NCBI GenBank assembly: GCA_900315755.1
Contig: ONAI01000006.1
Coordinates: forward strand, 1 to 64,000
DNA: 64,000 nucleotides
Direction of reading: 5' to 3'
DNA from: an uncultured Ruminococcus sp.
GTDB lineage: Bacteria; Bacillota; Clostridia; Oscillospirales; Ruminococcaceae
Every line of letters starts with the position of its first letter. The stretch's first letter is position 1. Below the pieces are notes generated by a model. That model saw only the letters and a program-made list of their open reading frames with translations, did no database searches and had not been told where the DNA came from. The translations under genes were made by a program, and so were the position numbers. This document shows, piece by piece, positions 52,632 to 61,875 of the stretch.

Positions 52632-52671
52632 AAATTTATTTATATAGTTATCCGATACCAAGCGCAGCTGA

Positions 52672-54039
52672 TTATTCCTGTTCTCCGAAAATGCGTATCG
52701 CTTTCATCATGATAGCACATTCAAGACGCTTCTTTTCAAGCTGACATGACAGCTTGTGAGCAGTGCGGATGTCACCCATATACTGATAATTATTAGCATT
52801 GCATCCGCCGCTGCAATAGAACTTAGCCCAGCACTTGCGGCATTCCGGCTTAGAGTATACGTGAGCCTTTGCGAAGTCCGCTTTCATTTCGTAATTGAAA
52901 GTCCCCTCGTCGATATTACCCATTTTATATTCATCAATGCCAACGAACTGATGACATGGGAAAATATCACCGTCCGGAGTTATAGCAACATAATCATTGC
53001 CGCAGCCGCAGCCGCGCAGTCTCTTTATAGCGCATGGTCCCTGATCGAGGTCAAGCATGAAATGGAAGAAATTGAACTTCTTACCATTTTTCTCATTGTC
53101 AATGATCTTTCTTGCAAGAACTTCATACTCCTTGAATACTGCCGGAAGATCCTTCTCTGTGAGTGCATACTCATCAGAATCGCCTACGACCGGCTCAACA
53201 GAGATCTGGTCAAAGCCTGCATCGTAAAGTGCGAAAACATCATTCGAGAAATCGAGATTCTTGTTAGTAAAAGTTCCGCGGACGTAGTATTCCTTATCGC
53301 CTCTGCCGGCAACAAGCTTCTTATACTTTGGAAGTATCATATCGTAACAGCCCTGTCCGTTAGGAAGGACGCGGAATTTATCGTTTGTTTCCTTTCTTCC
53401 GTCGATAGAAAGAACAACATTAGACATTTCGCGGTTGATGAAATCTATTTTATCGTCATCAAGGAGCAGACCGTTAGTAGTAATAGTGAAGCGGAAGTGC
53501 TTTCCATACTCCTTTTCGCGTGAACGAGCATATTCAACGACCTGTTTTACCACATTGAAGTTCATAAGAGGTTCGCCGCCGAAGAAATCAAGTTCAAGAT
53601 TTTCACGGTCGCCGGACTTTTCAAGCAGAAAGTCGATAGCGTGTTTACCTGTCTCGAATGACATAAGCTTTCTGCCCTTACCGAAATCGCCTGTTGAAGC
53701 GAAGCAGTATTTACAGCGAAGCTGGCAGTCATGTGCAATATTAAGACACATTGCCTTTATAGGTGATGCAACCGAAACGTTTGCATACTTTTCATAGTCA
53801 TCCTCAGAGAAGAGTATCTTATCGTTATAGAGTTCAACTATCTCCTGATAGCACGACTCAATATCCTCCGGCTGATATACCTTAGAAAGCTTGTCCATAG
53901 CCTTCTGCGGACATTTTTCATCGAACGGCGGCTCAACGTTATCGAGCAGATCATAGGTAAGTTCATCAACAATATGAACTCCGCCGCTGTTTACATCAAG
54001 AACAATATTAAAGCCATTTAGCTTATATTTATGTATCAT
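52672..54039 (-). CDS. scfB: SCIFF-peptide maturase, radical SAM/SPASM thioether-forming enzyme
   Basis: 455 residues. An N-terminal RiPP recognition-type region (about 1-85) precedes the radical SAM core with C105, C109 and C112 (CQLRCKYC), then FFGGEPLMNF and TTNGLLL. The C-terminal SPASM part has many cysteines (CAIKRLRGCGCG, CHQF, CRKCWAKFYCSGGCNANN) for two auxiliary 4Fe-4S clusters. It builds Cys-to-Thr thioether links in the SCIFF peptide encoded 88 bp upstream. AAAGGT precedes the ATG. Belongs to the conserved clostridial scfAB pair; the final product and role are still unsettled. Confidence 0.96.
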   Translation of the reverse strand: MIHKYKLNGFNIVLDVNSGGVHIVDELTYDLLDNVEPPFDEKCPQKAMDKLSKVYQPEDIESCYQEIVELYNDKILFSEDDYEKYANVSVASPIKAMCLNIAHDCQLRCKYCFASTGDFGKGRKLMSFETGKHAIDFLLEKSGDRENLELDFFGGEPLMNFNVVKQVVEYARSREKEYGKHFRFTITTNGLLLDDDKIDFINREMSNVVLSIDGRKETNDKFRVLPNGQGCYDMILPKYKKLVAGRGDKEYYVRGTFTNKNLDFSNDVFALYDAGFDQISVEPVVGDSDEYALTEKDLPAVFKEYEVLARKIIDNEKNGKKFNFFHFMLDLDQGPCAIKRLRGCGCGNDYVAITPDGDIFPCHQFVGIDEYKMGNIDEGTFNYEMKADFAKAHVYSKPECRKCWAKFYCSGGCNANNYQYMGDIRTAHKLSCQLEKKRLECAIMMKAIRIFGEQE

Positions 54040-54061
54040 AGCTTATTACCTTTCTCAACTG

Positions 54062-54097
54062 AAAAAATATGAGGCAGCATTAAAAAACACCGCCTCA
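54062..54097 (-). terminator. Attenuating hairpin between SCIFF and its maturase
   Basis: Minus strand TGAGGC (54092-54097) pairs with GCCTCA (54070-54075), followed by TATTTTTTC. It would let the precursor be made in excess of the enzyme. Confidence 0.65.
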
Positions 54098-54126
54098 ACA
54101 TACCATTAGATACGTTACAGTAAAAC

Positions 54127-54264
54127 TTATCTCTCGCACTTCTGGTTAGCAACAGTACAAGAAGTCTTGCAAGCAGACTGACATGAAGCCTGACACTTGC
54201 CGCATCCGCCCTTCTGAGCAGATTCCTTAAGATTAGCCTTGTTAATAGTCTGGATGTGCTTCAT
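54127..54264 (-). CDS. scfA: SCIFF ribosomal peptide precursor (six cysteines in forty-five residues)
   Basis: Exactly 45 residues: MKHIQTINKANLKESAQKGG followed by CGKCQASCQSACKTSCTVAN and QKCER. Cysteines are at 21, 24, 28, 32, 36 and 43, and Thr/Ser residues between them are the thioether acceptors. The first 20 residues are the leader recognised by the maturase. GGGAGGG precedes the ATG. It is one of the most conserved RiPP precursors of Clostridia and identifies the host lineage. The gene is too short for ordinary gene callers. Confidence 0.97.
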   Translation of the reverse strand: MKHIQTINKANLKESAQKGGCGKCQASCQSACKTSCTVANQKCER

Positions 54265-54318
54265 AAATAATACCCTCCCTGAAAAAAGTGGCGGACCGAA
54301 CCGCTAACTATTAAACAT

Positions 54319-54347
54319 ATTATAGCATGAAAAGCATACATTTTCAA
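54319..54347 (-). promoter_or_regulatory. Promoter of the SCIFF operon
   Basis: Minus strand TTGAAA (54342-54347), 17 bp, TATAAT (54319-54324). A small GCGG..CCGC hairpin with TTTTTT follows in the leader. Confidence 0.7.
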
Positions 54348-54536
54348 GTTTTTTTTGGATATTTTGAAAGTTTGTTGAATATTTACAATATTGATAGCCA
54401 TATTTAGGAATTGATTATCGCCGCTTAAATTTTAATCAATTAAAAATTTTCTGTGAATTTTTTGTAAATCCGGATAAACAAATATCAAATTACTGCTGCA
54501 TCCGCTTACTTTGCAGCCTTTGAAAAATCCCTCAAG

Positions 54537-54575
54537 ACAAAAATTACCGAGCCCATACTTTCACAGGCTCGGTAA
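54537..54575 (-). terminator. Terminator of the trp operon
   Basis: Minus strand TTACCGAGCC (54566-54575) pairs with GGCTCGGTAA (54544-54553), followed by TTTTTG, 35 bp after trpA. Confidence 0.92.
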
Positions 54576-54609
54576 CTCACTTTTTACGTTATAGAGAGCA
54601 CTTGAACGG

Positions 54610-55386
54610 TCATGCTTTAGCAACAGCATCTTTCATGCTCTTGACAAATTCTCCGACATACGGTGCAGCATCTTTACCGTATTTCTCGATGATCTTGATT
54701 ATCGCAGAACCTACGATAGCTCCGTCCGAAAGCTCAGCCATATGCTTAGCCTGCTCCGGATTAGATATGCCGAATCCAACTGCACAAGGTACGCTTGTAT
54801 TCTCACGGATGACCTTGACAATATCGCCGATATTGGTAGTTATCTCGCTTCTTGTACCTGTTACGCCAAGACTTGAAACAACGTATATGAAGCCGTCTGC
54901 TTCCTTTGCGATCATTGAGATCCTGTCAGCGGAAGTTGGTGCTATCAGTGATATGAGGTCGATACCATACTGCTTTGCAACTCCGAGGAACTCTTCCTTT
55001 TCCTCGAAAGGAAGATCCGGAAGTATTATTCCGCCAACGCCTGTCTCACAGCAGCGAGCCATGAATCTCTCAGAGCCGTATGAGAACACAACATTTGCAT
55101 ATGTCATGAATACAAAAGGCACCTTGACATCTTTACGCAGTTCCTTTACGAATTCAAATATCTTATCAGTAGTAACTCCGCCGGAAAGTGCGCGTATATT
55201 AGCTGCCTGTATAACAGGACCTTCCGCAGTCGGATCTGAGAAAGGGATTCCCAGCTCAATGAGGTCTGCTCCGTTTTCAGCAGCTGCTCGTACTACCTTT
55301 GCAGTTGTTTCGAGGTCGGGATCTCCGCAGGTTATAAACGGTATAAAAGCCTTTCCGTTTTCAAAAGCTGTTCTTATATCACTCAT
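54610..55386 (-). CDS. trpA: Tryptophan synthase alpha chain
   Basis: 258 residues. It cleaves indole-3-glycerol phosphate to indole, which tunnels to TrpB. The catalytic Glu lies in [11 protein letters not shown] and the Asp in [20 protein letters not shown] and [10 protein letters not shown] complete the barrel. The start at 55386 has GGGAGG upstream and overlaps the end of trpB by 8 bp; a longer frame would extend further into trpB. Last gene of the operon. Confidence 0.96.
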   Translation of the reverse strand: MSDIRTAFENGKAFIPFITCGDPDLETTAKVVRAAAENGADLIELGIPFSDPTAEGPVIQAANIRALSGGVTTDKIFEFVKELRKDVKVPFVFMTYANVVFSYGSERFMARCCETGVGGIILPDLPFEEKEEFLGVAKQYGIDLISLIAPTSADRISMIAKEADGFIYVVSSLGVTGTRSEITTNIGDIVKVIRENTSVPCAVGFGISNPEQAKHMAELSDGAIVGSAIIKIIEKYGKDAAPYVGEFVKSMKDAVAKA

Positions 55387-56569
55387 AGATATCCTCCCCT
55401 CTGTAACGTGCAATAGCTGCACAGTCCTTATCGCCTCTGCCGGATACTGTAACTATCATTATCTTATCCTTGTCCATAGTCGGGGCAAGCTTCATAGCGT
55501 AAGCAATGGCATGAGCGGATTCGATAGCCGGGATTATACCTTCTGTACGTGAAAGGAATTCAAATGCGTTTACAGCCTCTTCATCTGTTACCGGAACATA
55601 CTCAGCACGTCCGATGTCGTGAAGATGTGCGTGTTCAGGTCCTACGCCCGGGTAATCAAGACCTGCCGAGATAGAATAAACAGGTGCGATCTGACCATAT
55701 TCATCCTGACAGAAATAAGACTTCATACCGTGGAATATGCCTATTCTTCCGGTATTTACAGTAGCTGCTGTCTCAAAGGTATCAATACCTCTTCCGGCAG
55801 CCTCACAGCCAATAAGGCGAACGCCCTCATCGGGGATATAATGATAGAAGCTTCCGATAGCGTTTGAACCGCCGCCTACGCAGGCAAGAACAGCGTCCGG
55901 AAGTCTGCCCTCAGCTTCGAGTATCTGAGCGCGTGATTCGCGTGATATAACAGCCTGAAAATCGCGGACGATAGTCGGGAAAGGGTGTGGTCCCATGACA
56001 GAACCAAGACAGTAATGGGTATCAGAAATACGTGAAGTCCACTCTCTCATGGTTTCCGAAACAGCGTCTTTAAGAGTTGCTGTGCCTGATTTTACAGGAA
56101 CAACGTCTGCTCCGAGCAGCTTCATGCGGTAAACATTCAGTGCCTGACGCTTTGTGTCCTCTTCTCCCATGAATACAACGCACTCCATATCAAGGAGAGC
56201 AGCAGCAGTAGCTGTCGCAACGCCGTGCTGACCTGCTCCTGTTTCAGCTATAAGACGTTTCTTGCCCATTTTCTTTGCAAGAAGCGCCTGACCAAGAACG
56301 TTGTTTATCTTATGTGAACCTGTATGATTGAGGTCCTCGCGCTTGAGGTATATCTTTGCGCCGCCGAGTTCTCTTGTAAGCTTATCGGCACGATAAAGCA
56401 GAGAAGGTCTGCCGGCGTAGTTGTTAAGAAGGTCTGTGAGTTCGCGGTTGAACTCCGGATCATTTTTGTAGTGTTCATATGCTTCTTCAAGTTCGATGAT
56501 AGCGTTCATCAATGTTTCCGGGATGTACTGACCGCCGTGTATACCGAACCTGCCTTTGGATAATGACAT
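55379..56569 (-). CDS. trpB: Tryptophan synthase beta chain
   Basis: 396 residues, PLP enzyme that joins indole and serine to tryptophan. The PLP lysine is in HTGSHKINN, with [22 protein letters not shown] and SGRGDKD downstream. Length and motifs are of the TrpB1 type that pairs with TrpA. AAAGGAAAA precedes the ATG; it begins 30 bp after trpF. Confidence 0.97.
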   Translation of the reverse strand: MSLSKGRFGIHGGQYIPETLMNAIIELEEAYEHYKNDPEFNRELTDLLNNYAGRPSLLYRADKLTRELGGAKIYLKREDLNHTGSHKINNVLGQALLAKKMGKKRLIAETGAGQHGVATATAAALLDMECVVFMGEEDTKRQALNVYRMKLLGADVVPVKSGTATLKDAVSETMREWTSRISDTHYCLGSVMGPHPFPTIVRDFQAVISRESRAQILEAEGRLPDAVLACVGGGSNAIGSFYHYIPDEGVRLIGCEAAGRGIDTFETAATVNTGRIGIFHGMKSYFCQDEYGQIAPVYSISAGLDYPGVGPEHAHLHDIGRAEYVPVTDEEAVNAFEFLSRTEGIIPAIESAHAIAYAMKLAPTMDKDKIMIVTVSGRGDKDCAAIARYRGEDIYE

Positions 56570-56599
56570 GATTATTTTCCTTTCATATATGTTTATCCC

Positions 56600-57202
56600 T
56601 CATTCGCTGCTGCGGACCGCCTCGGCAAAGGCTTTCATCTTTTCATAGTCCTTTGAGCCGCCGCTTTCAAGCGCGGAGCTGACATCCACTGCATAAGGTG
56701 AATAATTATGCACAGCGTCGCCGACATTCTCCGGAGTAAGACCTCCGGCGAGGAAAAACGGGCGATGAATGTATTTTATAAGAGAATGATCAAATTCTGT
56801 GCCAGTACCGCCGCCCGAATCAAGCATAACAAAATCAGCATCAGATTCATTAGCCGCAACTACATCCTCCGGCTTTTCGATTTTGAATGCCTTGATGATC
56901 GGCGCACTGGTAAGTCCGCGGAGATCGGCTATATAACCGTTATTCTCCCTGCCATGCAGCTGAATGATGTCGATAATGCCATACTGAACGAGATCAGCAG
57001 CAAAATCAGGTGCATCATCAGCGAATACTCCAACTGATAATATCCCGTGTCTGAGTTTCTGGTGGAGCATGGCTGCTGTCTTTGCTGTTACAGCTCGTTT
57101 GCTCTCCTTTACGAATACGAAGCCAACAAATTCCGGATTTACTTTATTTGCGTATTCAACGTCGCTTTCCGAACGGATACCGCACATTTTGATCTTTGTC
57201 AT
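56600..57202 (-). CDS. trpF: Phosphoribosylanthranilate isomerase
   Basis: 200 residues. Catalyses the Amadori rearrangement of phosphoribosylanthranilate. The general base Cys is in KMCGIR and the acid Asp in VMLDSGGG; GFVFVKESKR and LAGGLTPENV bind phosphate. It starts 1 bp after the trpC stop behind GAGAGG, so the two are translationally coupled. Unlike some relatives, trpC and trpF are separate genes. Confidence 0.96.
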   Translation of the reverse strand: MTKIKMCGIRSESDVEYANKVNPEFVGFVFVKESKRAVTAKTAAMLHQKLRHGILSVGVFADDAPDFAADLVQYGIIDIIQLHGRENNGYIADLRGLTSAPIIKAFKIEKPEDVVAANESDADFVMLDSGGGTGTEFDHSLIKYIHRPFFLAGGLTPENVGDAVHNYSPYAVDVSSALESGGSKDYEKMKAFAEAVRSSE

Positions 57203-57203
57203 T

Positions 57204-57980
57204 TTAACCTCTCAGTTCTGCAAGCTTTGCTTGTCTATTGCCGGCTCTCATGAGCGCTTCGCCGATAAGAACGGCGTTAACGCCTGCCTGCCTCAGGAGA
57301 CCGATGTCGTTAGCGTCCCGAACTCCGCTTTCAGAGACAAAAATGATATTTTCAGGAACAAGCTCGCGCATCCGGCGGCTGTTCCCGGTATCAACAGAAA
57401 AGTCAGCCAAATTGCGGTTATTGACTCCGATTATACGTGCACCGGAATCGACCGCAGTTCTGATCTCTCTTTCATCATGAGCCTCAACAAGTGCTGAGAT
57501 ACCAAGCTTATCGCAGATACTGATGTATTTCATTATCTGTTCCTGAGAGAGAATGGAACAGATCAGCAGAACCGCTTTTGCACCAAGCAGTTTTGCCTCA
57601 TAGATCATATACTCATCAACGGTAAAATCCTTCCGCAGACAAGGTATAGATACGCTTCCGGCGATCTCACGGAGATATTCATCTTTTCCGAGAAACCACT
57701 TCGGCTCTGTGAGGACTGAAATACAGTCTGCTTTTGCTCTTTCGTAATCCTTAGCAATATCGAGGTAAGGAAAATCGGATGAAATAACACCCTTTGAGGG
57801 AGAGGCTTTCTTGCATTCGCATATGAAGGAAATGTCGTCCTTTTTCAGAGCTTTTTCAAACTCAAAGCTGCCGACCGGCATTGAAAGTGCTTCAGACATA
57901 ACCTCATCGAGCGATGCTTTTTCTTTTGCGGCTGCAACACGCTCAAAAGCGTGTGCAGCTATCGTATCAAGAATGCTCAT
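57204..57980 (-). CDS. trpC: Indole-3-glycerol-phosphate synthase
   Basis: 258 residues of TIM-barrel type. Key motifs are CECKKASPSKG (catalytic Lys), VLTEPKWF, LRKDFTVDEY (catalytic Lys), IIGVNNRNL and FVSESGV. It closes the indole ring after decarboxylation of the carboxyphenylamino-deoxyribulose phosphate. It lies 8 bp after trpD. Confidence 0.96.
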   Translation of the reverse strand: MSILDTIAAHAFERVAAAKEKASLDEVMSEALSMPVGSFEFEKALKKDDISFICECKKASPSKGVISSDFPYLDIAKDYERAKADCISVLTEPKWFLGKDEYLREIAGSVSIPCLRKDFTVDEYMIYEAKLLGAKAVLLICSILSQEQIMKYISICDKLGISALVEAHDEREIRTAVDSGARIIGVNNRNLADFSVDTGNSRRMRELVPENIIFVSESGVRDANDIGLLRQAGVNAVLIGEALMRAGNRQAKLAELRG

Positions 57981-57988
57981 GTTTCACC

Positions 57989-59008
57989 TCAGCTGTTTGA
58001 AAGTGAGATGACCTTATCGAGCACCTCAATTGCTTTACCTGAATCTATCAGTTCTCCGGCAAGCTTAATGCCTTCTGCCATTGAATCTGCCTTGCCGCCG
58101 ATGTATAATGCTGCGCCGGCGTTAAGAAGAACGGTATTGCGCTTGTGACCTCTGATCTCTCCGCTGAGGATACCGCGTGTTATAGCAGCATTTTCCTCAG
58201 GTGTTCCGCCTTCGAGATCCTGCTTTGTGCAGCGCTCGAATCCGAACTGTTCAGGAGTGATCTGGTAATTTTTCATCCAGCCTTCTTTATACTCGCAGAC
58301 ATCCGTCGGAGCGGAGAGGGATATCTCATCGAGTTTGTCTGTGCCGTAAACGACCATTCCGCGCTTTGAACCGAGTTTCATAAGAACTTCAGCAACAGGT
58401 TCGAGGAGAACTCTGTCATAAACTCCAAGCAGGTGGAATTTTGGTGAAGAGGGGTTTGTGAGCGGTCCGAGAATATTGAATACTGTACGGAATCCGAGTT
58501 CCTTTCTGATAGGACCAACATACTTCATCGAGGTGTGGTACTTCTGTGCGAAGAAGAAGCAGAATCCTGCTTCGTCAAGAAGCTGACGGCATTTTTCCGG
58601 TTCGAGAGAGATATTCATGCCGAGTGCTTCAAGACAATCCGCTGTACCTGAGGAAGATGAAGCTGCACGGTTTCCGTGCTTAGCAACGAGTATTCCCGAT
58701 GCGGCAATGACCATTGCGGCTGTTGTGGATATATTGAATGAGTGGGCGTTGTCGCCGCCTGTGCCGACTATTTCGAGAAGATCGAGATCATTTTCAAACT
58801 TTGTTGCAGCATCGCGCATTGCAGCTGCGCAGCCTGTGATCTCGTCAATAGTTTCGGCTTTTGTGCTTTTAGTTGAGAGAGCTGCAAGAAAAGCAGCGTT
58901 CTGAGTCGGAGTAGTCTGTCCTGACATTATCTCCGAGATTACTGTATATGCCTCATCATAAGTGAGGTCCTGTTTATCTACTATCTTGACAATTGCTTCT
59001 TTTATCAT
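57989..59008 (-). CDS. trpD: Anthranilate phosphoribosyltransferase
   Basis: 339 residues. Transfers phosphoribose from PRPP to anthranilate. Motifs are [14 protein letters not shown] (PRPP binding), [15 protein letters not shown] and GPLTNP. Separate from trpG, as is usual for Clostridia. The ribosome site before the ATG reads GGAGAT. Confidence 0.96.
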   Translation of the reverse strand: MIKEAIVKIVDKQDLTYDEAYTVISEIMSGQTTPTQNAAFLAALSTKSTKAETIDEITGCAAAMRDAATKFENDLDLLEIVGTGGDNAHSFNISTTAAMVIAASGILVAKHGNRAASSSSGTADCLEALGMNISLEPEKCRQLLDEAGFCFFFAQKYHTSMKYVGPIRKELGFRTVFNILGPLTNPSSPKFHLLGVYDRVLLEPVAEVLMKLGSKRGMVVYGTDKLDEISLSAPTDVCEYKEGWMKNYQITPEQFGFERCTKQDLEGGTPEENAAITRGILSGEIRGHKRNTVLLNAGAALYIGGKADSMAEGIKLAGELIDSGKAIEVLDKVISLSNS

Positions 59009-59056
59009 AATTATCTCCAGTTTCCGGAAGTATCTTCCTTATCAAAATTTTACGCA

Positions 59057-59623
59057 TTAAAGGTTAATGAAATTTTCGAGCATTATTTTTCCGTCGGGAG
59101 TCATGATTGATTCCGGATGGAACTGAACGCCGAATATCGGGTATTCTCTGTGCTGAACCGCCATTATCTCGCCGTCATCAGCAGTAGCCGTTATTTCGAG
59201 ACATTCCGGCATAGTATCAGCTTTTGCTGCAAGAGAATGGTATCTTGCAACAGGTGAACCCTTGTTGATCCCTTTGAAAAGAGGCGAATCGCCCTGAAAG
59301 CTTATCACGGACTGCTTGCCGTGCATAAGCTCTTTCGCATAGGTTATCTCAGCACCATAAGCGGCACATATTGCCTGATGTCCGAGACAAACGCCGAGCG
59401 TAGGGATCTTGCGGCAGATCGTCTTTGCAGCCTCAACTATGATACCCGCGTCCTCAGGTCTTCCGGGGCCGGGAGAAAGTATCATCTTGTCGGGAGCGAG
59501 CTGTTCGATCTGCTCAATGGTCATTTCATCATTGCGTATGACCTTGATATCTGGTGTGATCTCTCCTATAAGCTGGAAAAGATTATATGAAAAGCTGTCG
59601 TAATTATCAATGAGGAGGATCAT
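59057..59623 (-). CDS. trpG: Anthranilate synthase component II (glutamine amidotransferase)
   Basis: 188 residues, class I glutamine amidotransferase with the triad Cys in LGVCLGHQAI and His-Glu in FHPES, plus ILSPGPGRP. It supplies ammonia to TrpE and might also serve PabB. It overlaps the trpE stop by 4 bp (ATGA). Confidence 0.96.
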   Translation of the reverse strand: MILLIDNYDSFSYNLFQLIGEITPDIKVIRNDEMTIEQIEQLAPDKMILSPGPGRPEDAGIIVEAAKTICRKIPTLGVCLGHQAICAAYGAEITYAKELMHGKQSVISFQGDSPLFKGINKGSPVARYHSLAAKADTMPECLEITATADDGEIMAVQHREYPIFGVQFHPESIMTPDGKIMLENFINL

Positions 59624-61086
59624 GCTTCCACCTCCTCTGCGGTCTTGAGTGCATTCACAACTGCTGCCGCTTTATTTATACATTCCTGATATTCTTTCTC
59701 AGGAACAGAATCAGCAACTATACCAGCGCCGCTTCTTACGAACACCTTGCCGTTTTTCTTATAGGCAATGCGTATAGCGATGCAGGTATCGAGATTGCCG
59801 GTAAAATCTATATAACCGATAGCACCGCCGTAGATACCGCGCTTGTTGTTTTCAAGTTCAGCTATAAGCTGGCAGGCACGTATTTTCGGAGCGCCTGAAA
59901 GAGTTCCTGCCGGAAGCACTGCGCTTACAGCATCGAGACTGTCGAAGCCCTCTCTGATCTCTCCGCGAACTGTTGAGCCTATATGCATAACGTGGGAATA
60001 GCGCTCTATGCTGTGGAGCTTTTCCACCTTTACGCTGCCGAATCTGCTTATCTTACCGAGGTCGTTTCGACCGAGGTCAACAAGCATATTGTGTTCTGCA
60101 AGCTCCTTCTCATCGGCAAGAAGTCCGGCTTCGAGGGCTTTGTCCTCAGCTTCGGTCTTTCCGCGCGGACGTGTTCCTGCAAGCGGGAAGGTATGGAGAA
60201 CACCGTTTTCGAGTTTCACGAGCGTCTCCGGAGAAGCGCCTGCGATCTCAACATCAGTTCCTGCGAAATAGAACATATACGGTGAAGGGTTGATTGTTCT
60301 CAGAACGCGGTAGGTATTGAAAAGACTTCCCTCAAAACCTGCACTGAGACGGTTTGAAAGCACGATCTGGAAAATATCGCCCTCGAAGATATGGCGCTTG
60401 GCTTTTTCGACCATATCACAATACTGTTCTTTGCTGAACATCGGCTCGACTTCTGTTGTGAGCCTTCCAGCCGGTTCTTTTTTGCGTTCGCCGTTTCTGA
60501 GGAGATCAGCGAGCTGTTTAAGTTCAAGCTTAGCTTTATTGTAACCTGTCTCAGGATCTTCGAGCGACATATTCACGATAAGGATTATCTTCTGTCTGAA
60601 ATTATCAAATGCGATGACCTTATCAAAGAGCATGAGATCCACGTCCTTGAAATGCTCGGAATCATCAGTATCTATCCTCAGGGTCTTTTCGGAATATGCA
60701 AGGAAATCATAAGAGAAATACCCTGTAAGACCGCCTGTAAAAGGAGGAAGATAATCAAATCTCGGGCTTTTGTAGCGTGAAAGTATCTGTCTTATCTGGA
60801 CACTCGGATCATCCGATTTCATTTTCACATCGCCGATAACAAGATCGTTTCCTGAAGCAGTTATCTGCATTTTCGGATCAAAACCGAGGAAAGTATAGCG
60901 TCCCCATTTTTCGTTTTCCGCAACAGATTCCAGCATAAAGCAGTGTGTGGAAACGTTTTTGAGAATGGATACAGCCTCAATTGGAGTGCAGATGTCTGAC
61001 AGGATCTCGCAGCTTACCGGAACAATATCGTATTTTCCGCTTGCTGCCAGTTCTTTAACTTTGCTGTACTCAGGTAAAAAATCCAT
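59620..61086 (-). CDS. trpE: Anthranilate synthase component I
   Basis: 488 residues. Converts chorismate and ammonia to anthranilate. The chorismate-binding domain shows GDIFQIVLSNR, PSPYMFYF, AGTRPRG, HNMLVDLGRNDLG and GTLSGAPKIRA. The N-terminal domain has an LES feedback site (FMLESVAENEKWGRY). The ATG at 61084-61086 has GGAGG upstream; an earlier ATG lies within the T-box terminator region. First gene of trpEGDCFBA, controlled by the T-box leader. Confidence 0.96.
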   Translation of the reverse strand: MDFLPEYSKVKELAASGKYDIVPVSCEILSDICTPIEAVSILKNVSTHCFMLESVAENEKWGRYTFLGFDPKMQITASGNDLVIGDVKMKSDDPSVQIRQILSRYKSPRFDYLPPFTGGLTGYFSYDFLAYSEKTLRIDTDDSEHFKDVDLMLFDKVIAFDNFRQKIILIVNMSLEDPETGYNKAKLELKQLADLLRNGERKKEPAGRLTTEVEPMFSKEQYCDMVEKAKRHIFEGDIFQIVLSNRLSAGFEGSLFNTYRVLRTINPSPYMFYFAGTDVEIAGASPETLVKLENGVLHTFPLAGTRPRGKTEAEDKALEAGLLADEKELAEHNMLVDLGRNDLGKISRFGSVKVEKLHSIERYSHVMHIGSTVRGEIREGFDSLDAVSAVLPAGTLSGAPKIRACQLIAELENNKRGIYGGAIGYIDFTGNLDTCIAIRIAYKKNGKVFVRSGAGIVADSVPEKEYQECINKAAAVVNALKTAEEVEA

Positions 61087-61120
61087 AGTAAGCACCTCCG
61101 TGTAATATCTGTCAGGCAAC

Positions 61121-61450
61121 AAAAAAGTCCCCGACAGAAAATTCTGTCAAGGACGAATAAACTTATCCGCGGTACCACCTTGATTCGCAGTTTAGCTGCG
61201 CACTTACAGGATACTATCATATCCCTGATGATTAACGCACATCATAACGTCGCAGAATACTCCGGCACACGGAACACCAGAGAACTGCACGATACAAGCG
61301 TTGCTCATATCCGGTATCCGATTTTTATCCGTCCCCGTTTGACTGCACCCTCAGCGGTCCATTTGATGATCTGTGTTTCACCTGACTCTCAGCAACGCAG
61401 GCTCTCTGTGGAGGCATAATCACCTTTATCTCCGCTTCATCGGTTTGATT
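61121..61450 (-). promoter_or_regulatory. Tryptophan T-box riboswitch with terminator
   Basis: On the minus strand the leader contains the T-box consensus AAGGTGGTACCGCGG (61167-61182), followed by the terminator GTCCTTGACAG..CTGTCGGGGAC with TTTTTTG (61121-61154). In the specifier region a TGG codon followed by A (61359-61361) stands within AAATGGACC, matching tRNA-Trp. Uncharged tRNA-Trp should favour the antiterminator and switch on trpEGDCFBA. The base of stem I (AGAGAGCC..) is visible near 61400-61415. Confidence 0.95.
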
Positions 61451-61456
61451 ACACAC

Positions 61457-61485
61457 ATTATAACACCAATTAACGAATTTGTCAA
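61457..61485 (-). promoter_or_regulatory. Promoter of the trp operon
   Basis: Minus strand TTGACA (61480-61485), 17 bp, TATAAT (61457-61462). Confidence 0.88.
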
Positions 61486-61503
61486 TGTCTTTTGAACATT
61501 TCA

Positions 61504-61875
61504 CTAAATATTTTTTATTTTTAACCTTACTTCCCAGTAGAATCTCCTTGCAGAAGTCGGGAAATCGTCCATAACTCCGTGTTCCGGATCGTAAAAGACT
61601 CCGTCACAGTAAAGTGACCAATGCCAGCATCGCGGTGTTTCAAGGCTGAGAATACAAACCTCCGGAAGCTGTTCCTTTTTCTGCACCTGCACTCTCGTAT
61701 CCGAGACCTCAAAGCCATGACCGCGCAGGAATTCTTTCATTTCGCGCAGGTCAGTCTCCCTGTCGTTGTCAAGCAGCCTTGCAACCTCTCCGACCGGTAT
61801 TTCTGTAAGCATGGCAAGAACCGCCTGCCCGCATTGAAGGTCAGTCGGTTCGTGCACGTATATTATTTTCCTCAT
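61504..61875 (-). CDS. C39-like (papain-fold) cysteine protease domain protein
   Basis: 123 residues. The triad elements are visible: Q and C in DLQCGQAVLAML (Gln-Cys), His in WHWSLYCDG and Asp in FYDPEHG, as in C39-like peptidases or bacteriocin-processing domains. There is no signal peptide or membrane segment, so it acts alone in the cytosol. The ATG overlaps the stop of the broken metY gene (AAAATGA) and no independent ribosome site is clear; loss of metY translation may affect it. Substrate unknown. Confidence 0.75.
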   Translation of the reverse strand: MRKIIYVHEPTDLQCGQAVLAMLTEIPVGEVARLLDNDRETDLREMKEFLRGHGFEVSDTRVQVQKKEQLPEVCILSLETPRCWHWSLYCDGVFYDPEHGVMDDFPTSARRFYWEVRLKIKNI

